Part shown: one piece after another, positions 51,987 through 58,256 of the stretch
How the letters are laid out: each line of letters opens with the position of its first letter
Position numbering within the stretch: position 1 is the first letter of the stretch
Source: Myxocyprinus asiaticus
Lineage: Eukaryota; Chordata; Actinopteri; Cypriniformes; Catostomidae
Assembly (NCBI RefSeq): GCF_019703515.2
Contig: NC_059385.1
Coordinates: 27,136,001-27,200,000, forward strand
Direction: 5' to 3'
DNA length: 64,000 nucleotides
Position numbers and translations under genes: made by a program
Notes under the pieces: model-generated
Database searches by the model: none
Told to the model about the DNA's origin: nothing
Seen by the model: only the letters and a program-made list of their open reading frames with translations

Positions 51987-54900
51987 ATATATACACACAC
52001 ACACCGATCAGCCACAACATTAAAACCACCTGCCTAATATTGTATAGGTTCCCCTCGTGCCGCCAAAACACAGCCAACCCGCATCTCAGAATAGCATGTA
52101 TAAAGATAAAGCTTATTTTTAAAACTATAATTTTCATGACAACTCAGCATCCACCCCAATCAATTTTCATTATTATAATGTGAAGAAAAAAAAATTCATA
52201 ACAGTAATTAAAGAAAATATCATTACAGTGATGCTAAACTAACATTCTCATTACTGTCATGAATATCATCCTATCCAGACACAATGTTTTTTTATCAATA
52301 CAAATTAAATTCAGTACAACAAACACACATTTTTTTTATTTTTTTTTTCTAAATCTTTTTAAAAACCTTAAAAATATCTTAAAGGTCTTAAAAATAGGCT
52401 TCATTTTTTTATACCACAGACAATCCCAAAGACAATGGGGTTGTCAAACCAATGTCACCGTAGAGGGGGTAGGCTTCTACATCTAAAAGACATTCTGAAC
52501 ATTATATTTAGCTACATCAACAAACTAAATCACCCTCAACCGCATCCTCTTTATCTTAAGTTGCACTACTTCTGTTTGGCATGTGGCACCTGTCAAGAGT
52601 TAATCATGTCCACAGTAACAAGTAACACAAGCTGACATGACTACTTTAGACAAGTGATCATGATGAAACACACAGAGGCTTAACAGTGAAAATATACACT
52701 ACAGGTCGACCGATAGTGGATTTTGCCGATACCGATAACTACGGTGGTGGGAAAGGCTGGTAGCCGATTAATTGGCTGATAGTTTTAAGTTCTTATTCTT
52801 TCCTTACTATAAAGGGCACATTATATATTAGTCCTAAATAAATACAATCCCAGTTGCAGTCTATTGTTCAAACAAAATCCCCAAAAAAAATCACCAGAAA
52901 AAAGATTTGATGCATTACATGGGACTTTTTAAAGTATAAACAATCCTGAAATACACAGGGGACTCTTATTTTGAAATGATGTAATGATGAAAAAACTGTA
53001 AGCAACTATCAGTATAGATTTTTGCCGATAACGATAGATCTAAAAAGCAACTATCGTCACCGATATATAGGTTTTACCGATTAATATATACACATTGGTT
53101 TTACTCTAACCTCTGATCTCATTCATGCAGTTTAATCCAGACATTCCCCTGCTAAACCAACATGAAAGCATCAGGTGTGGTTTGATGATCTCAAAAGCAA
53201 ATACTCTAATGGCAAAATCTTCTGCAAACTTTCAATCAACTGAAGTCTTGACTTTTGACTATCTGTGTTTTCTGTCAAACAGAACCAGCCAATTAGGCAA
53301 GAAGCGGCTGTTTGATTGACATAAAAAAAACAAAAAAACAACAATCACAGTTCACTTGTTGTATTATCATGTCTGTTTCGTGTTTGAACGATTTGTTGTG
53401 TGGTGCTGTGTAAAGAAGCAACATAATCACACAGGAAGTCGACATGTTTTTCCCAAGAGTTCCAGTGCTCTAGAATCAGCCACATTACGCTGACTCATCG
53501 ACAAGCGCCATAGATACAGCCGGCAACACGTCATACCCAGGGGCGTGGTTAAGCATGGAGGAAAATAATGCCTTGTTACCATAGTTACTCATACATTCCT
53601 ATGAGGAAAAAGGGGGAGAAATATCCAACAAATTTGGCTATTTTAACAAAACGACGAAAAGCTGTTGTGTCGTTTTTTGCAATCCAAACAAAACTGTTTT
53701 TTTTATTGCCTGCAAACTGACAGAAATATAAGCCCAAAGAAGAGCACTGCGGCTGCAGTCGATTATATGCTGAATATGTGATTTAATGTATTTGGGAAAC
53801 ATTTGAGTGGATTCAAGACTAAATCGATCATCATATCATCACAACAGCGGATCCAGCAGATACATAATGATGAGTTAATACCACAAAACAAGACAAGATA
53901 CATGAGAAAACTTGACATGATCAGAGTGGAGCGCTGTTTATTGTTTTTCATGCTTTAATCAATCAAACATTCCTAAGGGGATGTATTTCTTGGTAAGTTC
54001 GGTTTGGCGAAGTGTTCAGTAAATGGGTTTTCTAGTAAAGTTACTGTGAAATGTGAAATTTGAGCTATTTTATGTGTACAGTTATTTCATTAACTATCAC
54101 TCATATTAAAAGGTATAAATAAAAATGTTTTAAGATACCAATCAAATGACAAAATATTAATGTGGCAGTCAAAAAAGTAAACTTCTGTCTTGGGGTGGCC
54201 TGGCGCTGCTGAGAAACTACTTCATGGAGTGCTCTTTTTTTGGGCTTATATTTCTGTCAGTTGGCAGGCAACAAAAATCAGTTTCAGGTTTTTTGGCATT
54301 GTTAGAAGTGTAAAAAACGACAACACCATTTTGTCATGTTTTTCGTTGTTAAAATAGCCAAATCTATCGTATATTTCTCCCCGTTTTCCACATAGGAATG
54401 TATGAGTAACTATGATAACAGCGCTTTGCTTTCCCCCATGAGTGGGCGGGGCCTCCTTGCTGACTGCATCTATCTCCTATCAGACATTTCTGCTTCAGCT
54501 CCAGTAGGTTTACCTTCCCCTGTGGTGTGACTTGAAGCGTGTTGTGTGTTGGGATCCCACGTTGAAACCAGAAAGTAATTGCGTTCGCATAATGTGTGAT
54601 GAGCATGTTGCTGATGGTAAGGTTTCGTTTTGGGGTTTGTGTTGGGGGTTAGAGTTTATAAAATATGCATTCCTATTAACTGTATTACAGCCTGTACAGC
54701 TGAAAACAGCACCTTTCACAACTCGTTTGTGGTGCCCATCCGTGGACATTACACCTGAAAAATGGAGCTCACACATGCCCAAACTCCCAACAACACTTAC
54801 CGCTTTGGCCATTGGGGGCAGTGTTTCACATTTCAGTAAGCACAGAACGATTTTAGCTAAAGAAAAGTCAACCCGTTTCCAATTTCACTGTGAGATCAGT

Positions 54901-55246
54901 CTGGTTAAAAGGGATAAAAACTAAAATTACTACTGAAAAATAAAATAAATCCAAAACTAAAAATTGTTAATTTCCAAAGACAGGAATCAATTCAAAACTA
55001 TTTCTGACGTTAAAATTCAAAAAACATCATACAATAAAGGGTGGAGAAATGTTTATTGTGTTAATGTAGCACCTACTTGATTTTTCCCTTTGAGCATCAA
55101 CAGGTTGGTGACTTTGCCGAAAGGGACACCTAGTGAGACGACCTCTGCCTCTGACACTTCGATGGGAACTTTGCGGACGTGGAGGACGCGGGAGGGGCCA
55201 CAGGGGGATCGGTCTCCTTTATAATTTTTACTGTCGTTGCCATTAG
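30895..55246 (-). CDS. ptbp3: Polypyrimidine tract-binding protein 3 (partial, 12 coding exons, 5' end missing)
   Basis: This gene encodes a nuclear RNA-binding protein of the PTB family, whose members bind CU-rich pre-mRNA and control alternative splicing. Twelve exons with GT/AG borders and compatible phases join into 513 residues. Four RRMs lie at roughly residues 20-97, 142-220, 316-394 and 434-513, with a linker rich in G, P and A between RRM2 and RRM3. The C-terminus [13 protein letters not shown] is diagnostic of the family. PTBP3 rather than PTBP1 or PTBP2 is favoured by [61 protein letters not shown] and [20 protein letters not shown], recalled from the mammalian proteins. Mammalian PTBP3 is about 520-550 residues long, so only a short N-terminus is absent. 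The coding exons span join(30895..31027, 33021..33098, 33382..33598, 35941..36033, 36443..36476, 38499..38638, 40641..40715, 42870..43044, 48600..48710, 49045..49212, 50919..51065, 55077..55246) on the complement. Confidence 0.93.
31028..33020 (-). other. ptbp3 last intron, holding a long inverted repeat
   Basis: This intron of about 2 kb is dominated by the 365-bp inverted repeat at 31278-32372. It also holds the right-hand end of a palindromic MITE near 32500-32594 (gagggtgagtaa, then ttttgggtgaactatcc). No coding exon is recognisable inside; the protein reads directly from the exon ending at 33021 to the one starting at 31027. Confidence 0.85.
31278..32372. repeat. Long inverted repeat: arms 31278-31642 and 32009-32372
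   Basis: The two arms of about 365 bp are near-identical reverse complements; I saw only scattered mismatches such as cttgcatg versus cttgcgtg. The spacer is 366 nt. A further 33-bp inverted pair lies at 31243-31275, just outside the left arm, and at 31891-31923, inside the spacer. The arms include a stretch resembling a tRNA A box (tggtgtagtgg), but no convincing B box. The likely origin is a foldback transposon or an inverted duplication. Confidence 0.9.
33021..33098 (-). CDS. ptbp3: ptbp3 coding exon: RRM4 helix 1
   Basis: This 78-nt exon encodes [16 protein letters not shown], then YVVKAFKFF, and the first two bases of an alanine codon. The KFFA-KDRKM junction replaces the KFFQ-KDRKM seen in mammals, because the exon ends GC before GTAAGT. 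The acceptor CCCGCCAG was chosen over a nearby CACAG because only it keeps the SNIPPS reading. VKAFKFF is PTBP2/PTBP3-like; PTBP1 has VKGFKFF. Confidence 0.92.
33382..33598 (-). CDS. ptbp3: ptbp3 coding exon: end of RRM3 and start of RRM4
   Basis: This 217-nt exon encodes [60 protein letters not shown] and [12 protein letters not shown], ending two bases into a proline codon. The [20 protein letters not shown] block between RRM3 and RRM4 is nearly invariant in the family. The acceptor is TTTTTAAG and the donor CCC/GTGAGT. Confidence 0.96.
33815..34625. mobile_element. Inverted-repeat DNA element (ctcattca type)
   Basis: The left end agtgcctcattcaagaaata and the right end, reverse complemented as agggtctcattcatgaaaca, are imperfect terminal repeats that stay similar for about 45 nt. 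The interior has short repeats of gtgacaatt/gtgacttac type. No transposase is visible, so it is non-autonomous. It is interrupted by another element at 34091-34514. Confidence 0.55.
34091..34514. mobile_element. Nested MITE with gtaatcagattac motifs
   Basis: The left part reads ataatctgattacaacgtaa and the right part ggattacttttttgagtaac, then ttacccaacgct. The ends are imperfect inverted repeats. A degraded relative lies at about 41830-41995 with taatctgattacag and taatcagattaaacccaaca. There is no coding capacity. It sits inside the element at 33815-34625. Confidence 0.5.
35047..35615. mobile_element. MITE family 2 copy (ttaaaggaatattccaggtt)
   Basis: It starts ttaaaggaatattccaggtt and carries the internal motif ggaagtgaatgggggcca. 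It ends in an inverted counterpart containing cacttccattgtaagtgcct. It matches the copy at 19512-20090 over its length. There is no transposase. Confidence 0.75.
35941..36033 (-). CDS. ptbp3: ptbp3 coding exon: RRM3 RNP1 segment
   Basis: This 93-nt exon encodes [20 protein letters not shown] and then [11 protein letters not shown], the middle of RRM3. The acceptor is ATTCTTGTAG and the donor CTCG/GTGCGT. If the preceding 34-nt exon is skipped, this exon is read in another frame and meets TAA at 35976-35974, 20 codons in. That stop lies upstream of three exon junctions. Confidence 0.95.
36443..36476 (-). CDS. ptbp3: ptbp3 coding exon: 34-nt frame-determining RRM3 exon
   Basis: This exon is exactly 34 nt and encodes [11 protein letters not shown] plus the first base of glycine. 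It joins NLNPE to [14 protein letters not shown]1 exon 11 is also 34 nt and encodes the same RRM3 segment; its skipping is the known autoregulatory, decay-inducing event. The acceptor is CATCTCTTGCAG and the donor TTTG/GTAAGG. UCUU motifs on the transcript strand (seen as aaga on the plus strand) lie at 36481-36484, 36520-36523, 36533-36536 and 36566-36569, within about 95 nt upstream, and could bind PTB proteins. Confidence 0.92.
36477..38498 (-). other. ptbp3 intron upstream of the 34-nt exon
   Basis: The 100 nt next to the exon hold four UCUU motifs and a pyrimidine-rich end. Further away are a short CA repeat at 37231-37250 and a palindromic MITE at 37665-38289. I recognise nothing else. 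This large intron is where PTB-type repression of the small exon would be expected to act. Confidence 0.7.
37665..38289. mobile_element. MITE family 1 copy, long palindromic arms
   Basis: It begins ttaaagggatagtccaccaa and ends with gagggtgagtaaatgatgaa plus a degraded terminal repeat. Both halves carry the same arm in opposite orientation: tgcaagtgaatggtgatcag on the left, and gtcaccattcactttgtatt on the right. There is no transposase. Relatives occur at 6702-7411, 15542-16040 and 61144-61808. Confidence 0.75.
38499..38638 (-). CDS. ptbp3: ptbp3 coding exon: linker end and start of RRM3
   Basis: This 140-nt exon completes a split glycine and encodes [35 protein letters not shown] and the RRM3 start [27 protein letters not shown] follows PTBP3 wording. 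PTBP1 and PTBP2 have a longer alanine run here, which is absent. The acceptor is ACTGGTCAG and the donor GAA/GTGAGT. Confidence 0.94.
38639..40640 (-). other. ptbp3 intron with a dispersed repeat and CA repeats
   Basis: The stretch 39360-39640 shares extended similarity with 62700-62910 (cattacaaact, cccatgaagcattgcgaatg), so it is a dispersed repeat. CA repeats on the transcript strand lie at 40406-40432 and 40589-40621. No exon is recognisable. Confidence 0.65.
40589..40621 (-). repeat. CA repeat beside the donor of the 75-nt exon
   Basis: The plus strand is (gt)n; on the ptbp3 strand it is (CA)n, covering intron positions +20 to +52 after the donor at 40640. Intronic CA repeats close to a donor are known hnRNP L-responsive splicing elements. 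Function here is inferred. Confidence 0.85.
40641..40715 (-). CDS. ptbp3: ptbp3 coding exon: 75-nt in-frame linker exon, likely cassette
   Basis: This exon encodes [20 protein letters not shown] followed by FPQA, flanked by split glycine codons. Length divisible by three and phase 1 on both sides mean that skipping removes 25 residues without a frameshift. It occupies the place of the alternatively spliced exon 9 of PTBP1. The acceptor is CGTGCAG and the donor GCAG/GTAAGT. A CA repeat on the transcript strand begins 20 nt after the donor. Alternative use is inferred from homology and phase. Confidence 0.92.
40716..42869 (-). other. ptbp3 intron with degraded MITE pieces
   Basis: It holds a short CA run at 41459-41473 and a decayed gtaatcagatta-type MITE at about 41830-41995. 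A decayed family 2 MITE follows at about 42000-42465 (ttacaatggaagt on the left, aaccaggaatattttt on the right). A short GT run lies near 42708-42724. No exon is recognisable. Confidence 0.55.
42870..43044 (-). CDS. ptbp3: ptbp3 coding exon: end of RRM2 and linker
   Basis: This 175-nt exon encodes [20 protein letters not shown], then [18 protein letters not shown], and the start of the RRM2-RRM3 linker, ending TMQTAF plus the first base of a glycine codon. [14 protein letters not shown] matches PTBP3; PTBP1 has DYTRPDLPSGDSQP. The acceptor is GTGTCAG and the donor TTTTG/GTAAAC. Glycine replaces the usual alanine in YNACC. Confidence 0.95.
43045..48599 (-). other. ptbp3 long intron with simple repeats and decayed elements
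   Basis: It contains (TA)n followed by (AC)n at 43537-43590 and a ctagcaaccaccc-type short repeat near 44515-44600. A mosaic stretch at 45300-46990 shares pieces with the element at 28305-28963, in both orientations; one example is cctaccaactgagcaattca at 45775. A C/A homopolymer pair lies at 47163-47182. No exon or RNA gene is recognisable. Confidence 0.55.
45300..46990. repeat. Mosaic of decayed hAT-like repeat pieces
   Basis: Pieces such as tacgaaatgttcctaccaac (45765 on) and gtccgtctgatgcatgtgta (46801 on) are reverse-complement relatives of 28760-28860 and 28560-28590. Pieces near 45360-45430 run in the direct orientation. The order suggests insertions and inversions of one repeat family. 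Ends are not defined. Confidence 0.4.
48600..48710 (-). CDS. ptbp3: ptbp3 coding exon: core of RRM2
   Basis: This 111-nt exon (37 codons, phase 0) encodes [18 protein letters not shown] and then [19 protein letters not shown], the near-invariant core of RRM2 in PTB proteins. The acceptor is CACTTAG and the donor TTG/GTCAGT, a weaker match to consensus than the other donors of this gene. Confidence 0.95.
49045..49212 (-). CDS. ptbp3: ptbp3 coding exon: RRM1-RRM2 linker and start of RRM2
   Basis: This 168-nt exon (56 codons, phase 0) starts [16 protein letters not shown], continues through a Ser/Gly/Ala/Met linker, and ends with the RRM2 start [20 protein letters not shown]. The linker is the most variable part of the family, and this one differs from the PTBP1 form. 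The acceptor is TTTGCAG and the donor CAG/GTAAGA. Confidence 0.94.
49213..50918 (-). other. ptbp3 intron made largely of an AT-rich degenerate repeat
   Basis: From about 49905 to 50885 the sequence is a degenerate short tandem array of cattctcattactgtaatgt plus A-runs. A perfect 355-bp duplication sits inside it. The same motif reappears at about 52160-52260 on the other side of the exon at 50919-51065. No exon is seen. Confidence 0.75.
50004..50713. repeat. Perfect 355-bp tandem duplication
   Basis: Unit 1 (50004-50358) and unit 2 (50359-50713) read identically wherever I compared them, including homopolymer lengths. A third start, gtaatgcgaaaaattcacat, follows at 50714. The units are built of shorter cattactgtaatgtgaaaa repeats. 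Confidence 0.9.
50919..51065 (-). CDS. ptbp3: ptbp3 coding exon: second half of RRM1
   Basis: This 147-nt exon (49 codons, phase 0 at both ends) encodes the RNP1-like strand [11 protein letters not shown] and then [19 protein letters not shown]. The acceptor is CTCTCCAG and the donor GGG/GTGAGG. The final glycine is where mammals carry alanine (NQA-RAQAAL). The MASEEAA and QYSNHREL wording is typical of PTBP3; PTBP1 has NTEEAA and QFSNHKEL. Confidence 0.94.
51925..51992. repeat. TA microsatellite
   Basis: It is an almost pure alternating TA run with one break near 51976 and is followed by a short (AC)n. On the transcript strand it could form a hairpin. Confidence 0.95.
52002..52104. repeat. 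Fragment of a dispersed fish repeat
   Basis: The motif caccgatcagccacaacatt, followed by aaaccacctgcctaatattg, is one I recognise as a common dispersed repeat in fish genomes. The copy is cut off at about 52104. The piece at 63580-63700 may come from the other end of the same family. Confidence 0.45.
52701..53088. mobile_element. Short element with cgaccgata / gataacgata ends
   Basis: The left end acaggtcgaccgatagtgga and the right part tatcgtcaccgatatatagg carry related motifs in opposite orientation. There is no open reading frame of interest. It resembles short hAT-type non-autonomous elements, but I cannot assign the family. Confidence 0.45.
53579..54419. mobile_element. Inverted-repeat element with diverged 170-190 bp arms
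   Basis: The left arm (53579-53748) begins accatagttactcatacatt and ends near cagaaatataagcccaaaga. The right arm (54226-54419) contains gggcttatatttctgtcagt and ataggaatgtatgagtaact. The arms are clearly related reverse complements with many differences and indels, so the element is old. The middle of about 480 nt has no recognisable transposase. Confidence 0.65.
55077..55246 (-). CDS. ptbp3: ptbp3 coding exon: start of RRM1 (first one visible)
   Basis: This 170-nt exon encodes residues 1-57 of the visible product, beginning inside a split alanine codon before [14 protein letters not shown]. It carries the first half of RRM1, with the RNP2-like strand VLHVRKVP and the [16 protein letters not shown] segment. 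The acceptor is TTTTGACAG after a long T-rich tract, and the donor is CAA followed by GTAGGT. It begins with the last two bases of a codon, so at least one upstream coding exon must exist. None is recognisable upstream in the window. Confidence 0.93.
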
Positions 55247-56550
55247 CTGTCAAAATAGAAAAAAAACAACAACAAAAAAAACACCATGATTATCTTTGTT
55301 TTTATTTTACCAGTTTTCCAAATGCCAAAACTGGCACTGATGCACATCGATATTAAAAAAATTAAGTCTGACTGTATCAGACAGTAACCACCATTATTAT
55401 CAGGCAGCAAAAAGGTCACTGTCAATAAATATTTTTGTATCATTTTAGACTGGTGGGTCACAACACAAAAAAAGTGGTCTCAGGTCTGTTCTGACAGCAT
55501 CACATCAAGGGAAAAAACAATGGTACAGGTAAATGCAATTAATACAATACATCTAACCATATAATCATGCATCTGGACCCTGAAGGACAACCAAAGTTTT
55601 AGATCTCACAGTGGATCGACAGCGAGTTAAACAAAGTTGAAAGAGACAGATGGACATGGGCAGAAACACAACACCAACTATGCCACAGCGGTGGGCAGCA
55701 GCACTGGCGTGTCCCCCTAAACAATAAGACAAGCCTCTTTCAGAATTAAGCAGCCCTCTGTCGTTTGTCAGACCCCAAATGGTGCCCATTGTGTGGCATT
55801 TGGCACTTGGCTATGTCCAGGGGCACATCACAGATTGGTGACGGTTTTAACAGAGACAGAGCATGGCGGAGTGCCTGCCTCTGCTTTCAACATTTGTGGC
55901 TTTCACATTTTAATTTTACTATGTTGAGAGGCAGTGTTCGTCTGATTGTAGATAAAGGCATCAAAGCAATCATTATCTATCTCAGTGTTGTGTGCAAAAT
56001 GAAGAGATGGTAGAGTGAGCTTACTTACAGTTGTCTTTGCACATTAAACTGGGATAGGAGACATTATTTTAACTTTGAAAAAATTACACCAAATAGAGTA
56101 AACTCTTAAATGTTATTTTCGTAAACTAAGAGTTAAACAAAAGAACAGTGAGTGTCAAACACGAGTACTACATTTTATGCATGGTTAGAGTCTGCTCTTC
56201 TGTATTTGTCCAGCCACTGGTGGGTTATCCATTAGTAATGACCTTAAAAGCTCCATTACTACAAAATTTCTCCAGTAATATCAACATGGGGTCCTCAATG
56301 TATGTGCGTATGTGTGTCATAGAGGTAAAAATGGTACCACTTTCTCCATTATAAATGCAGCGTTGCTCAAGCATAAGCTACTAAAATGTGATCTTTCTCT
56401 CACGCAATGATACACACTCTCTTTCCAGAGTTAAGCCTGACAGCCAATGAGAGGAGGCAGAGCACAACAAAAGTGCACAAAAGAAAGTGCTTCCATCAGC
56501 AGGACACAGACACAGCTGAGTGAAGTTAACAGACCAGCCACACTTAGTGC
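55247..56550. other. Intron or 5' flank with nothing recognised
   Basis: The first 30 nt are the T-rich tract upstream of the first visible ptbp3 exon. I searched the minus strand for the expected short N-terminal exon and found no convincing candidate. No repeat family stands out. Confidence 0.5.
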
Positions 56551-56554
56551 AGTC

Positions 56555-57715
56555 ATCGCATCCCTTCTCTAACAGCTCAATACAGATACTATCTCTCTCA
56601 TCACAGCCCAGTACAGTGATCCCATCCCTTTACCTACAGCCCAGCACAGGGATACTATACCTCCCTTCACAGCCCAGCACAGAGATATTATACTTTCCCT
56701 CACAGCCCAACACAATGATTCAATCCCTTCACTCCAAACCCAGCACAGAAATCCCACCCCTCCCCTCACAGCCCATCACAGAGATCCCATCCTGCCCCTC
56801 TCAACCCAGCACATAGATTATGCCCCTCCCTTTACAGCCCAGCCCTAAGATCCACTCCCTTCACTCCCAGCCCAGCACAGTAATCCAACTCTTCCCTTTA
56901 GGGCCCAGTACAGAGATTCCATCTCTCGCCTCACAGCCCAGCACGATTATCCTTTCTCTCCCCTCACAGCCCAGCCAAAAGTTCCCATCCCTTCACTCCC
57001 AGCCCAGCACAGTAGTGCAACCCTTCCCCTAAGGTCCCAGTACAGAGGTCCCATCTCTCCCCTCACAGCCCAGCATGATTATCCTATCTCTCCCCTCACA
57101 GTCCTGCCCAAAGTTCACATTCCTCCACTCACAGCCCAGCACAGTAATCCAACCAATCCTCCCCCTCAGAGTCCAGTACAGAGATCCCATCCCTCCCTCA
57201 CAGCCCAGTGATCTTGTTCCTTCTTTCACAGCCCAGTACAAAGATCACATTACAGCTCAGAACAGCCCTCCCTTTTCTCCTCTCACAGACCAGCACTGTG
57301 ATCTTATCCCTCACCTTTTAGCCCAGCACAAAGTTCCTCACCTTCCCCTTACAGCCCAGCACTGTGATCCTATCCCTCACCTTTTAGCCCAGCACAAAGT
57401 TCCCCACCCTCCCCTTACAGCCCAGCACTGTGATCCTAGCCCTCACCTTTTAGCCCAGCACAAAGTTCCCCACCCTCCCCTTACAGCCCAGCACTGTGAT
57501 CCTATCCCTCACCTTTTAGCCCAGCACAAAGTTCCCCACCCTCCCCTTACAGCCCAGCACTGTGATCCTAGCCCTCACCTTTTAGCCCAGCACAAAGATC
57601 CCCACCCTCCCCTTACAGCCCAGCACAGTGATACCATTGCTCCCCTCACAGCCAGTGCAGTGATCCTATACCCCCATCATAGCCCAGCTCAGTTATCTTG
57701 TCCTTTCCTTCACAG
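56555..57715. repeat. 33-bp minisatellite with 66-bp higher-order units
   Basis: About 35 copies of a 33-bp unit follow the pattern cagcccagcacagtgatccc plus a C-rich remainder. From about 57290 to 57610 the array switches to homogeneous 66-bp units made of two distinct 33-bp types, one with cagcactgtgatcc and one with ttttagcccagcacaaag. Because 33 is divisible by three, spurious open frames run across it (the longest about 240 codons). I do not treat these as genes. Confidence 0.93.
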
Positions 57716-58215
57716 AATTTCACTCTCAACAACTCTTCTCTCATTTTTCTTCCACTATAGGTCTGCATTTACAGCCTCCTTGTCATTTATTGTGCAATGA
57801 TGACAAGGTAGTACTCATGCGATTTGACAACCAGAATTAGTTAACTGACAGTAGCATGCTTTTGCATTATCAGTCAATAATCATCAGTGCCAAATGTAAA
57901 CAGAGGATCAATTCACTTAAGGGGCTTAAAGACAGATATGAAGCCTATGAAAGCAAAAGACACCAAGCCACAGTATGAAGTGCTTTGAGGGTGAAGGGTA
58001 ACGGCTGAAGGCCTTCTCTTACTGTTCAGCATGCTTACAGTAGGTGTCCATCTGCAAACAGGAAAATTGTAAGTTTGAGGCATGCAAATCAACAAAGAGG
58101 CCCTTCCTCCCTGGATTGTTCCATGACATCATAGAAGTGTACTACAAAAGGGCATAGCACTTAAAAAAACCCCAAAAAAACAAAAACAAGTGTGCACTAA
58201 AACTGTGTTGACAGA

Positions 58216-58256
<41 letters not shown>

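Larger units (their letters stand above)
51066..55076 (-). other. ptbp3 intron with TA repeat and several DNA-element relics
   Basis: It holds a long (TA)n at about 51925-51992, a repeat fragment at 52002-52104, a cgaccgata-type element at 52701-53088 and a diverged inverted repeat at 53579-54419. No further ptbp3 exon is recognisable; the protein reads directly across this intron. Confidence 0.7.

Noticed and set aside
30895..55246. Assignment as ptbp1 or ptbp2
   Set aside because: Diagnostic stretches in the RRM1 end, the linkers and RRM4 follow PTBP3 wording; the long alanine run of PTBP1 and PTBP2 linkers is absent.
56520..57032. Two further open frames with SQPSTEIPSLP-type repeats
   Set aside because: Same minisatellite translated in frame.
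57075..57800. 241-codon open frame, the longest in the window
   Set aside because: It runs through the 33/66-bp minisatellite; the unit length is divisible by three, so frames stay open without selection. No domain and no splice context.
58030..58052. Candidate ptbp3 first exon (ATGGACACC after TTTGCAG, before GTAAGC, minus strand)
   Set aside because: The start MDTY resembles the MDG of PTBP1 only by chance length; 13 nt, and the next residues do not match and no partner exon was found.
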